Part shown: one piece after another, positions 7,349 through 13,426 of the stretch | Position numbering within the stretch: the first letter of the stretch is position 1 | How the letters are laid out: the number at the start of each line of letters is the position of its first letter | Virus record (IMG/VR): IMGVR_UViG_3300045970_001009 | Span: 1 to 44,839 of that record | DNA from: a virus | Length of the DNA: 44,839 nucleotides | Direction: 5' to 3' (one strand) | Notes under the pieces: generated by a model | The model's input: the letters and a program-made list of their open reading frames with translations, nothing else | Told to the model about the DNA's origin: nothing | The model's database searches: none | Translations under genes and position numbers: made by a program

Positions 7349-7560
7349 GCCATCCTCCGGCCGCCCGACAGCCACGCCGCCTCGGCCTGGCAGTTCACGC
7401 ACTCGCCCAGGCCGATCTCCATTTCCATCTCCAGCGCCTCACCGCAGGCGCAGCGATCGGGCGTGGTGACAGTCATGGCGCTGGTGAACAGGTCGGGCGG
7501 CGGCGCAATCTGGTCAAGAATGGCGCGGGCGGCATCAGGGTGATACGCTGGGGATCTCAT
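7345..7560 (-). CDS. Small zinc-finger protein, 71 aa
   Basis: CACGEAL...GECVNCQAEA (about residues 37-58) has two CxxC-type pairs spaced like a treble-clef or DksA/TraR-like finger. GAGGAGGAACTGC before ATG 7560 is a very good ribosome site. N-terminal 30 residues are helical. Could modulate transcription as small phage TraR-like proteins do, but the DksA acidic coiled-coil tip is absent. Confidence 0.6.
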   Translation of the reverse strand: MRSPAYHPDAARAILDQIAPPPDLFTSAMTVTTPDRCACGEALEMEMEIGLGECVNCQAEAAWLSGGRRMA

Positions 7561-7586
7561 GCAGTTCCTCCTCGTTGAGGGCAGAG

Positions 7587-7611
7587 GCCCCAGGTCGTTC
7601 TGGGGCTTTTT
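7587..7611 (+). terminator. GC hairpin with T-run on the plus strand
   Basis: GCCCCAG (7587-7593) pairs with CTGGGGC (7600-7606) around a six-base loop and is followed by TTTTT. It would stop plus-strand transcription, yet the nearby genes are on the minus strand. On the minus strand it is a hairpin without a U tail between two genes. It may block antisense RNA or be a processing site. Confidence 0.6.
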
Positions 7612-7620
7612 GTTGGGGGA

Positions 7621-7911
7621 TTACGAAGCGAGTGAGGCGACGCGCAAGGGCGTCAGGCTGGCGCGAAGCCAGCGGTCAACAGCGGCCCGCTCGATGAGGT
7701 AGCGGGGATTTCTAAGGCGATCCAGGTGCAGGTGATCCACCAGCACCGGCAGGCGGCCCGAGGCGATCTCCTGCCCCAGCTTTCCCCGCCCCATCGGGCG
7801 GCCCATCTGGTGCAGGTACACCAGCACCTGGGGCAGTGTGAGCAGATCCAGCGTGGTCACATCCACGGGTGGCATAGGGGGACGGCCGCTGCGGCCGGGT
7901 TTGCCGCTCAT
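7621..7911 (-). CDS. Small putative DNA-binding protein (excisionase-like), 96 aa
   Basis: LDLLTLPQVLVYLHQMGRPMGRGKLGQEIASGRLPV...NPRYLIERAAVDRWL resembles the helix-turn-helix/wing pattern of MerR-type excisionases (choose-column, then R-V-x-x-x-x-V-D-x-W-L ending). Basic Pro/Gly-rich N-terminus. ATG 7911 overlaps the CII-like stop. An excisionase for the integrase is plausible; a general early regulator is an alternative. Confidence 0.5.
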   Translation of the reverse strand: MSGKPGRSGRPPMPPVDVTTLDLLTLPQVLVYLHQMGRPMGRGKLGQEIASGRLPVLVDHLHLDRLRNPRYLIERAAVDRWLRASLTPLRVASLAS

Positions 7912-8417
7912 GACTTCCTCACCGCTGGCTTGGCTTTTCGCTCATCCGTTTCAATCATTCGGTCCAGCAGCGCCCGCATCTTCCGCAACACGGGTAGGGC
8001 CTTGGTCCGCTCCTCCTGGGTGCGCACGCCGTCAGCCCACTGCTTAACCAGCAGGGCCACGGCATCTCCGCTCAGGTGGGCAATCTCGCCCGTGAGGCGC
8101 ACTTCATCCCTTAAGGGGGCGTCATCGCAGCCAATGCGTTTGAAGGTGTAGCCACAAAGGCTGAGCTGCTGCCGAACTGGAGATAGATCACCGCCCGTGG
8201 CCTTAAACCACGCGTGGATCAGATCAACCGGCAAGACGCCAGGGTAAGTGTTCGACAGATACCGACGCAGTGTGGCCGGGTCTAAACCCATCTCGTGGGC
8301 CACGCCGGGCGCGCTATATCCGAGCGAATCAAGACGAGCTCGCATACCGGCCTTCAGGCTGGCTGCGCGATCACTCAACTGGTTCGCGCAGTCTGTCTCG
8401 CTGAATATTCCAGACAT
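7908..8417 (-). CDS. Phage CII-like regulatory protein
   Basis: 169 aa. VAHEMGLDPATLRRYLSNTYPGVLPVDLIHAWFKATGG (about 38-77) matches the pattern of the P2-type regulatory CII family: HTH of the lambda-repressor type followed by a Asp-Leu-hydrophobic segment. The C-terminal part is helical and may multimerise. AGGAACCTCC precedes ATG 8417. Second gene of the early operon after the Ner-like gene. In P2-like phages such proteins act in early regulation or replication; the exact role here is not shown. Confidence 0.65.
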   Translation of the reverse strand: MSGIFSETDCANQLSDRAASLKAGMRARLDSLGYSAPGVAHEMGLDPATLRRYLSNTYPGVLPVDLIHAWFKATGGDLSPVRQQLSLCGYTFKRIGCDDAPLRDEVRLTGEIAHLSGDAVALLVKQWADGVRTQEERTKALPVLRKMRALLDRMIETDERKAKPAVRKS

Positions 8418-8467
8418 GGAGGTTCCTAGATGAGAAATCGAAGAGGGAAACGCTGCTCAGGAAGGAT

Positions 8468-8740
8468 TCACGAGGCCTTGCGTAGGCGGCGCTCGCGCAT
8501 CGGCAGGAGGGCGTCGGGCCAAATAGTTGTGACGAGAATCCCAAGGGCGTTTGCGATGGCCTGGCGACTTCTGCTGCCACACCGATCGCCTCGCACCGCC
8601 GCAAGGATGGCCTGGTGGGACATACCGCTGGTTTTTGCTATTTCAGAGGGCTCAATATCAGCAAGGATCAATGCAGCCTTGATCTGATTGGGGCTCCAGC
8701 CTGATTTACGGGGTATCCTTGGAACGCTTTTCTGTTTCAT
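8468..8740 (-). CDS. Ner/Nlp-like HTH regulator (Cro role)
   Basis: 90 aa from ATG 8740. GWSPNQIKAALILADIEPSEIAKTSGMSHQAILAAVRGD...QAIANALGILVTTIWPDALLP matches the Mu Ner / Nlp family: a HTH with the typical ANALG...IWP ending. It is divergent from the CI-like gene across a 98-bp operator region, the Cro position, and should shut off the repressor and tune early transcription. A TTG at 8776 would extend the protein into the operator and lacks a ribosome site. Confidence 0.75.
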   Translation of the reverse strand: MKQKSVPRIPRKSGWSPNQIKAALILADIEPSEIAKTSGMSHQAILAAVRGDRCGSRSRQAIANALGILVTTIWPDALLPMRERRLRKAS

Positions 8741-8838
8741 GTCAGCTCGCGTGTCGTGGGTGTTGATGTGGATCAATGAAACAAATTAAACCTTATCCAT
8801 AATATCTGCAAGCCTTTTTTTGGGGCTCATGTAAACAT
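8741..8838. promoter_or_regulatory. Divergent immunity promoter/operator region
   Basis: Lies between the Ner-like gene (minus) and the CI-like gene (plus). On the minus strand TTGCAG (about 8808-8813) and TTTAAT (about 8786-8791) form a plausible early promoter. On the plus strand CATAAT (8798-8803) is a -10 candidate with no good -35. ATGTAAACAT (8829-8838) is an inverted repeat at the repressor start, and GAAACA occurs at 8778 and 8842. These are operator candidates. Confidence 0.55.
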
Positions 8839-9342
8839 ATGGAAACACTTGGAGATAGGATAAAGATGGCGCGGGAAGCCGCAGGGCTTACGCAATCCGC
8901 GCTCGCTTCTGCCCTCCAAACGCAATGGCAGCAGGTATCTCGCTGGGAACGCGGCCAAGCCATTCCACGATCCCCGACGGTAACAAGGATCGCCGAAGAG
9001 ACCTGCACCACGCCGGTATGGCTGCGAACAGGGGATGAACCAAAACATCCCGGCACCCTTGCAGGTGTTATGGCCCGCGATTTTGGTATGTACCCCAACC
9101 ACCCAGAATCAGCCAAAGAGAACATCACAACCTTTCAAGCCCCTCTCCAGCCGATCGACCTGGCGCTCTTGGAATCGGCCATGCTCACCGTGCTGCAGCT
9201 GCTCCACCAACGGAAACTCACCCTGTCTCCCGAGCGCACCGTGGCCGGCATCATGGCCGTCTATGAAGCTGCTCGTGCACAGGGTCGCTCAAATGTTACA
9301 GAGGGCGATGTAACACCCCTTGTCAGGCTGTTTATGGCTTAA
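8839..9342 (+). CDS. CI-like repressor, HTH only
   Basis: 167 aa. Residues 5-55 (LGDRIKMAREAAGLTQSALASALQTQWQQVSRWERGQAIP) are a canonical HTH_3/XRE domain. The C-terminal 90 residues are helical and lack the Ser-Lys peptidase of LexA/S24-type repressors, so RecA-stimulated self-cleavage is unlikely and induction may need an antirepressor. ATG 8839 is needed to keep helix 1; a weak ribosome site only. Divergent from the Ner-like gene and first of the plus-strand lysogeny genes. Also possible: a general phage XRE regulator, but its position argues for the immunity repressor. Confidence 0.7.
   Translation: METLGDRIKMAREAAGLTQSALASALQTQWQQVSRWERGQAIPRSPTVTRIAEETCTTPVWLRTGDEPKHPGTLAGVMARDFGMYPNHPESAKENITTFQAPLQPIDLALLESAMLTVLQLLHQRKLTLSPERTVAGIMAVYEAARAQGRSNVTEGDVTPLVRLFMA
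9294..9315. promoter_or_regulatory. Inverted repeat TGTTACA-N8-TGTAACA
   Basis: Perfect 7-bp arms (9294-9300 and 9309-9315) near the 3' end of the repressor gene. It shares TGTAA with ATGTAAACAT at 8829 and ATGTAAAATTACAT at 9581, so it may be an operator for one of the phage regulators. Confidence 0.45.
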
Positions 9343-9375
9343 TGGCTCCCCGCATTCAGCGGAAGGAGACGCCCG

Positions 9376-9561
9376 ATGGCCCCAAAAGATCAAATCCGCC
9401 AGGCCTTCCAACAGATCGTTGCCGAGGCATCAGAGCCCACACCAAGCGGCAACCACAGGATGTTCGTGGTGGGCCAGATCGTGGTGAATGTTCAATCCGA
9501 AAGTCAACACCGGCAGCCGTGCCCAGGGGTCGATGGGTGCTGCGGTCGCTGTCAAAAATAG
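9376..9561 (+). CDS. Small Cys-rich protein, 61 aa
   Basis: ATG 9376 is preceded by AAGGAGACGCCCG, a strong site. The first half is a helix and a beta pair (MFVVGQIVVNVQ); the C-terminus CPGVDGCCGRCQK has four Cys. Lies 33 bases after the repressor stop and reads in the same direction, so it is probably expressed in the lysogen. Function unknown; metal or redox binding is possible. Confidence 0.55.
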   Translation: MAPKDQIRQAFQQIVAEASEPTPSGNHRMFVVGQIVVNVQSESQHRQPCPGVDGCCGRCQK

Positions 9562-9580
9562 TTAATCACTCCCAAGAATG

Positions 9581-9594
9581 ATGTAAAATTACAT
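9581..9594. promoter_or_regulatory. Palindrome ATGTAA-AA-TTACAT upstream of the lipoprotein
   Basis: Six-base inverted arms with an AA centre, inside an AT-rich stretch that also offers TAAAAT and CATAAT as -10 candidates. It sits 22 bases before the lipoprotein start with AGGAG in between. Likely an operator or promoter-linked site. Confidence 0.5.
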
Positions 9595-9615
9595 AATAAT
9601 AAACCAGGAGAAACC

Positions 9616-10347
9616 ATGCGTTATCTAATAACAATCATGTTTATAGCACTAGCGATGGGTTGTTCTAACCCCCGAAATACAAAGCTACCTAAAGATCTCA
9701 GCTCCATGGAAACAATCAAGCCAGTTATGGAAAGGCTTTCACAAGAAGAACGCGAATTACTGACGGCCTATCTCATAAGGCACACCATAGGATCAGCTTT
9801 CGATGCTGCCTTTGGGCAAAAATCAGCTCCGATTCCAGACGGGATGACTGTCGGCATGGCCATTGCCGAGCAGAGGGCCTTCGTTGAAAAAATGCGCATC
9901 GAAGAGGAAGCCAATCGGATAAAGAAAGAGAAGGCCATCGCCGTTCGAAAATCAATCACAGATCAGCTGACCCAGGTGTTATCCATTCGGTTGGTAGACA
10001 TCAAAACAGAAGGACCCCTCGGTTTTTCAACAGCAAAGCGGGTGACCCTGTTCTTTGAGGCAGAAAATAAAGGGCAAAAGGCCATTATTGGCATCAAGGG
10101 TGATGGGCTATTTATGGATCGTTTTGGGGATAAAATTGGCGAGACTGCCATAAAAGTGGAAGCCTCCTTCGCCCCAGGGAAAGTTATCAAGTTCACGGCC
10201 CGCGAGTATGCAGGTGGGTTTTCTACGGAAAACATGAAATTGGCGGGCGCCAGCGCTTCGAACACCTCCTTTTCCTTCTCTCCCTCTGTTGTTTTGTTTG
10301 AGGATGGGTCCAAGATCGAATCCCCGTCTACGGAAGAGCAGAAATGA
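9616..10347 (+). CDS. Prophage lipoprotein (moron)
   Basis: 243 aa. MRYLITIMFIALAMGC is a type II signal peptide with lipobox LAMG-C16, so the mature protein is a lipid-anchored envelope protein. A charged helical region follows (about 85-118, EKMRIEEEANRIKKEKAIAV), then a beta-rich C-terminal domain (VTLFFEAENKGQKAIIGIKGDGLFMDRFGD..., Ser/Phe-rich near the end) like an extracellular immunoglobulin-type fold. Codon use is more AT-rich than the neighbours by eye. In the lysogeny module, between repressor and integrase, it is a candidate superinfection-exclusion or lysogenic-conversion factor; that role is inference. ATG 9616 follows AGGAGAAACC. Confidence 0.65.
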   Translation: MRYLITIMFIALAMGCSNPRNTKLPKDLSSMETIKPVMERLSQEERELLTAYLIRHTIGSAFDAAFGQKSAPIPDGMTVGMAIAEQRAFVEKMRIEEEANRIKKEKAIAVRKSITDQLTQVLSIRLVDIKTEGPLGFSTAKRVTLFFEAENKGQKAIIGIKGDGLFMDRFGDKIGETAIKVEASFAPGKVIKFTAREYAGGFSTENMKLAGASASNTSFSFSPSVVLFEDGSKIESPSTEEQK

Positions 10348-10404
10348 ATCGTCAATAAGCTGTTCAACCACTGAACTAACGCCCTACCCCCACAGGGAGA
10401 AATA

Positions 10405-10647
10405 ATGGCCAAGCAACCCATGATCTGCTCATCCTGCGGCACCGCAGGTAATCCACAGACAGATACCCCAGGATCCTTCCTCATCGAACTCCTGCTTTGG
10501 TGCTTTTTCCTTCTGCCCGGCCTGATCTATTCCATCTGGCGCCTGAGCGCCCGAAAACAAGTCTGCCCGTCCTGCAAGGGGTCCGAGATGATCCCCCTCA
10601 GCTCCCCAAGAGGGCGCAAGCTGGCGCAGGAAATGAATCAGGCCTGA
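10405..10647 (+). CDS. Zinc-ribbon membrane protein, 80 aa
   Basis: C8-x2-C11 and C54-x2-C57 frame one hydrophobic helix (about 24-45, IELLLWCFFLLPGLIYSIW), and the tail has the IPLSSPRG motif. The same layout (Cys pair, PGLIYSxWR, Cys pair, IPLxSPxG) is known from small prophage and bacterial proteins of unknown role. ATG 10405 has GGGAG. It lies between the lipoprotein and integrase and reads with them, so it could act at the inner membrane in the lysogen. Confidence 0.6.
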   Translation: MAKQPMICSSCGTAGNPQTDTPGSFLIELLLWCFFLLPGLIYSIWRLSARKQVCPSCKGSEMIPLSSPRGRKLAQEMNQA

Positions 10648-10657
10648 GGGATAGTCC

Positions 10658-11824
10658 ATGCCCTCCCCCAAAGTCCGTCGAGGCATTTACTGGTCCGAGC
10701 GCACCAAAACCTGGCGCTATGAGTTCAAGCTGGATGGCCAGAAATACAACGGCAACACGGGCCACAGCAACGAGAAATTCGCCCGGGATTGGGTGGTGCT
10801 CAAGAAAGCCGCCCTCAAGAATGCCGAAGTGGGCATCCTGCCTGATCCCGAGCCTCCGCCCCCTGCCCTCACCTTGGCCCGCCTGGTCGAGCTGTACCGC
10901 GAGAAGCGCAGCGGGGGCGATCCAGGGTCCGGTGCCATCACTGATCACACCCTCGCGGTGGTGGAGCTGCGCATGCGCCTCCACTGGCAGGACCTGGCGG
11001 ATCGCCCCATCGACCAGATCACCGCAGCGGATGTGGAAGACCTCCGGCAGAAATACCTCACCGGCGAAGGCCGACGCTCCAAGGGCGGCGCCAACAAGGT
11101 GGTGGCCACCCTGCGCACCGTGCTGGGCTGGGCCATGCAGCGCGGCCTGGTGGCGGCCGTGCCCTTCAAGATCCCCAACCTAAAGCAACAGAAGGCAGTG
11201 CAGGCCGTGGTCTGGCCCGAACAGCTACGCCCCTTCCTGCGCGCCAGCAGGGCCTGCAGGAACGCCGACGCCCGCCTAGCACTCATGGCCTGCCTCACCA
11301 TGGGCCTGCGCGAAGGCGAGGCCCTGGGGCTGCGCTGGCAATGGTTCGACTGGACCGCCCAGATCTACCGCGTGGGCGAGGCCAAAGACCGCGATGTGCG
11401 GGCCATCCCCATGCACCCCCTCTTCCGCCGCGTCATGCGCACCCGCTGGCTGGCCCAAGGGAAACCCCACCACGGCCTGGTGCTCCCCGCCGAAGAGGAA
11501 GTGCCCCATCACCCCGGCTACCTGCGCAAACCCGTGGAGAACACCGCCCACCGCCTGGGCATCGTGGGCCTGCATCCCCACCGCCTGCGCGCCAGCTTCG
11601 CCACCGGTGCCTGGGAAGCTGGCGCCAGCATCGCCCAGATCCAAGCCTGGCTAGGCCACGAAGACCCGAGCACGAGCATGCTCTACATCGTCCAGCGCGA
11701 TCTGGATGGCCGCCAGGTGCAGGCCAGAGCAGCCGAGGCAGCCGGGTGGAAAACCTTCACACCCAAAAAGAAGATCCTCGCCAAACCTAAAACTTTGCGA
11801 TCTTCTCAAAACCATCCTGAGTAA
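10658..11824 (+). CDS. int: Tyrosine integrase (main, next to attP)
   Basis: 388 aa. Catalytic residues of the phage integrase/XerCD family: R in TMGLREGEALGLRW (about 217), H-x-x-R in HPHRLRASF (about 306-311), H in WLGHEDPSTSMLY (334) and the tyrosine nucleophile of the same block (342). The N-terminal region (YWSERTKTWRYEFKLDGQKY...) fits an arm-binding/SAM-like part. It lies beside the tRNA-Arg attP, with arm repeats to the right of the HicA operon. GAGGGATAGTCC precedes ATG 10658. The 3' end overlaps the convergent HicA gene by 38 bp, so the two messages could interfere. Confidence 0.85.
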   Translation: MPSPKVRRGIYWSERTKTWRYEFKLDGQKYNGNTGHSNEKFARDWVVLKKAALKNAEVGILPDPEPPPPALTLARLVELYREKRSGGDPGSGAITDHTLAVVELRMRLHWQDLADRPIDQITAADVEDLRQKYLTGEGRRSKGGANKVVATLRTVLGWAMQRGLVAAVPFKIPNLKQQKAVQAVVWPEQLRPFLRASRACRNADARLALMACLTMGLREGEALGLRWQWFDWTAQIYRVGEAKDRDVRAIPMHPLFRRVMRTRWLAQGKPHHGLVLPAEEEVPHHPGYLRKPVENTAHRLGIVGLHPHRLRASFATGAWEAGASIAQIQAWLGHEDPSTSMLYIVQRDLDGRQVQARAAEAAGWKTFTPKKKILAKPKTLRSSQNHPE

Positions 11825-12053
11825 GGGTGCACGCTACGAATTCTCCGAATTTTTCACGGCTAATCGTAAGCTGTCGGCTCATAAATCGGAGCAGATTATC
11901 TGATATCTCGATCTCGCCATGGGAAATCATGGTTGATATGGAACTCTTGCGCCCCTCGCTGGTGTAATAAATGAACCGGATATCCTTCGAGTTATCGCGA
12001 AGGAAGCCCTTCTTCTCCAGTGCGCGTATGACATCCCTGGCTTTCAGAGGCAT
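11787..12053 (-). CDS. hicA: HicA-type toxin (mRNA interferase)
   Basis: 88 aa. MPLKARDVIRALEKKGF...SISTMISHGEIEISDNLLRFMSRQLTISREKFGEFV has the HicA fold pattern: short helix, strands and the conserved His in a (T/S)-x-I-S-H-G motif, which is the catalytic residue in the dsRNA-binding-domain-like HicA RNases. Slightly longer than usual (about 60) with a C-terminal extension. It follows the HicB-like gene by two bases and overlaps the end of integrase convergently. Toxicity is inference. Confidence 0.7.
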   Translation of the reverse strand: MPLKARDVIRALEKKGFLRDNSKDIRFIYYTSEGRKSSISTMISHGEIEISDNLLRFMSRQLTISREKFGEFVACTLTQDGFEKIAKF

Positions 12054-12055
12054 AC

Positions 12056-12514
12056 CTAGCTCACCACCAAGGATCGGAAATTCCTGGCCTGCTCAAGAGC
12101 ACGCGGTGACATTCGGTCATCTCGCTCTAACCCGTATTGCTCCCAACGGAAGGCCAGTGCATCCATGAAATTTTTCAAGCATTCCGAGTAAGACTCACCA
12201 AACTCCAGGATCCCAAGATCAGGAACCTCAAGCTCATAATCGCCTTCACTTACAACTCCGTGGACCTGGAGTGGTTTGGTAAACGCAACAGTTCCACAAG
12301 CCGCTGAGAAACTGCGCACGATGACACTGAAGGCAGTGGTAGTGGCTTCAACAGCAACCTGATCAAGTCGGGGAACCATCCCCCAATCTTGGTCGAATTT
12401 TTTGAGCAATCCAGAGGTTTCGGAATAAATCGCACCCCGAACAAGGCACGAGCCACCCACCGGGTGGTTGCTTGATCTAGCAAAGACCGTGGCGGACCTC
12501 TCCATCACAGTCAT
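12056..12514 (-). CDS. HicB-like antitoxin
   Basis: 152 aa. The C-terminal half (EGDYELEVPDLGILEFGESYSECLKNFMDALAF...) has the strand-strand-helix pattern of HicB-like proteins, which fold as a partial RNase H and neutralise HicA. The N-terminal half is unfamiliar; no HTH or AbrB DNA-binding part is visible, so how it would autoregulate is open. ATG 12514 overlaps the stop of the upstream gene (ATGA) and the next gene is HicA, two bases downstream. Antitoxin assignment rests mostly on context. Confidence 0.55.
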   Translation of the reverse strand: MTVMERSATVFARSSNHPVGGSCLVRGAIYSETSGLLKKFDQDWGMVPRLDQVAVEATTTAFSVIVRSFSAACGTVAFTKPLQVHGVVSEGDYELEVPDLGILEFGESYSECLKNFMDALAFRWEQYGLERDDRMSPRALEQARNFRSLVVS

Positions 12515-12759
12515 TTTGCTTCAAACTCTTTGGTCTGAAAGGCGATTCCAAAATTGAGGTCAAACTCTGGAGAACCATCCGCATTTTTCGTCCCCTTGGG
12601 AACGACATTGATGATGGAAAGGCTGCAGGTAATGGTCCACTTCTTCCCATTCTCATCTGCCACCACAACCTGGGTCGGGCGTCCGGACCTAACTTCGAAC
12701 TCAACAGGCTCCATATTTCCCTCCAAGACCAGCGTGGAAATTCTATCTTTGAAGCCCAT
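12511..12759 (-). CDS. Third gene of the HicA operon, 82 aa
   Basis: MGFKDRISTLVLEGNMEPVEFEVRSGRPTQVVVADENGKKWTITCSLSIINVVPKG... is rich in beta strands; family not recognised. It starts at ATG 12759 (GTG 12792 possible); no clear ribosome site for either. The stop overlaps the HicB-like start, so the three genes form one unit transcribed from inside or beside the attP arm. Could be a third toxin-antitoxin component or an unrelated passenger. Confidence 0.5.
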   Translation of the reverse strand: MGFKDRISTLVLEGNMEPVEFEVRSGRPTQVVVADENGKKWTITCSLSIINVVPKGTKNADGSPEFDLNFGIAFQTKEFEAK

Positions 12760-12792
12760 GATTCTATCAGCAGACGGCAATGGTCCAGTCAC

Positions 12793-13111
12793 GCGATTCT
12801 AAGCGCACGCTCAAACCGGTCCCTCACAAGTCCAAGAATCCAAAGCACCCATCATCTAAAAAGAGATGGAAAGAGACTTATCCTAGTCTTTCGTTGTCCT
12901 CCGAAGCCAAAGGTCGCTGGTTCGACCCCAGCCGGGTACACCACCAAGAAAGCCCCGTCACCACTAGGTTTCGGGGCTTTTGCTTAGGTGTGTTTTTGTG
13001 TGTTTTTTAATGTTCGCCATGGTTTGTAAGTGTTGATAATTGCGTTTGAATTGCGAAACCGGTCCCTGGTTGGTCCAAGATTTTGGGCACTTCTTATCCC
13101 ATCATCTATGG
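12793..13111. other. attP region with tRNA-Arg core and candidate arm repeats
   Basis: No gene. Core 12899-12946 is the 3' half of a tRNA-Arg(CCG) gene: anticodon loop CTCCGAA (12899-12905), anticodon-stem half, complete T arm (stem GCTGG/CCAGC, loop TTCGACC) and acceptor end with CCA. The matching 5' half is absent and the anticodon stem has a mismatch at 12897, where identity to a host tRNA would end. Direct repeats flank the core: AAACCGGTCCCT at 12813 and 13056, GTCCAAGA at 12830 and 13073, CCCATCATCTA at 12848 and 13098. These fit integrase arm sites. The integrase gene is 1 kb to the left, beyond the HicA operon. Confidence 0.8.
12949..12980. terminator. Bidirectional terminator beside attP core
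   Basis: AAAGCCCCG (12949-12957) pairs with CGGGGCTTT (12972-12980) with a 14-base loop and T/A runs on both sides. On the minus strand it follows the last late gene (stop at 13112). On the plus strand it would be the terminator of the tRNA after integration. Confidence 0.75.
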
Positions 13112-13426
13112 CTAGACCGTCGCCACGCGCAGCAGCGCACGGCCCACGAGGGTGCGGCCGGTGTTGGTGGTGATGGTGGCCAGGAGGAGGTAGACGGTGC
13201 CTTCGATGCCGCCGGTTACATCCTGGAAGACTTCGGTGCCGGTGATGGTGGCGGCGCCGGAGATCATGGCGTCGGGGGTGGGGTCAGAGCCGCTGTAGAC
13301 CTGGGCGCTCCAGACGCAGGCTGCGATGGTTTCACCGGACTTCAGCCAGCCTTTTTGGGAGAAGTCCATGCTCAGGTTGAGCAGCTCGTTGGGTTTCTTG
13401 GGCATCTGGGGGGTGAACTGGATCAT
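13112..13426 (-). CDS. Fibre-tail adaptor-like protein, 104 aa
   Basis: MPKKPNELLNLSMDFSQKGWLKSGETIAACVWSA...DVTGGIEGTVYLLLATITTNTGRTLVGRALLRV has the pattern of small phage adaptor/Ig-like proteins annotated as fiber-tail adaptors: KxPxExLxxxxDxxxxGWLxxGxTI, then GGxxGxxYxxxxxITTxxGR. Probably a structural protein that links fibres to the tail or head. Last gene of the late operon, coupled to the 424-aa gene by ATGA and followed by the terminator. Confidence 0.6.
   Translation of the reverse strand: MIQFTPQMPKKPNELLNLSMDFSQKGWLKSGETIAACVWSAQVYSGSDPTPDAMISGAATITGTEVFQDVTGGIEGTVYLLLATITTNTGRTLVGRALLRVATV

Noticed and set aside
12893-12946. Complete tRNA-Arg gene
   Set aside because: Only the 3' half is present; no D arm or 5' acceptor strand is found upstream. 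It is the integration core.
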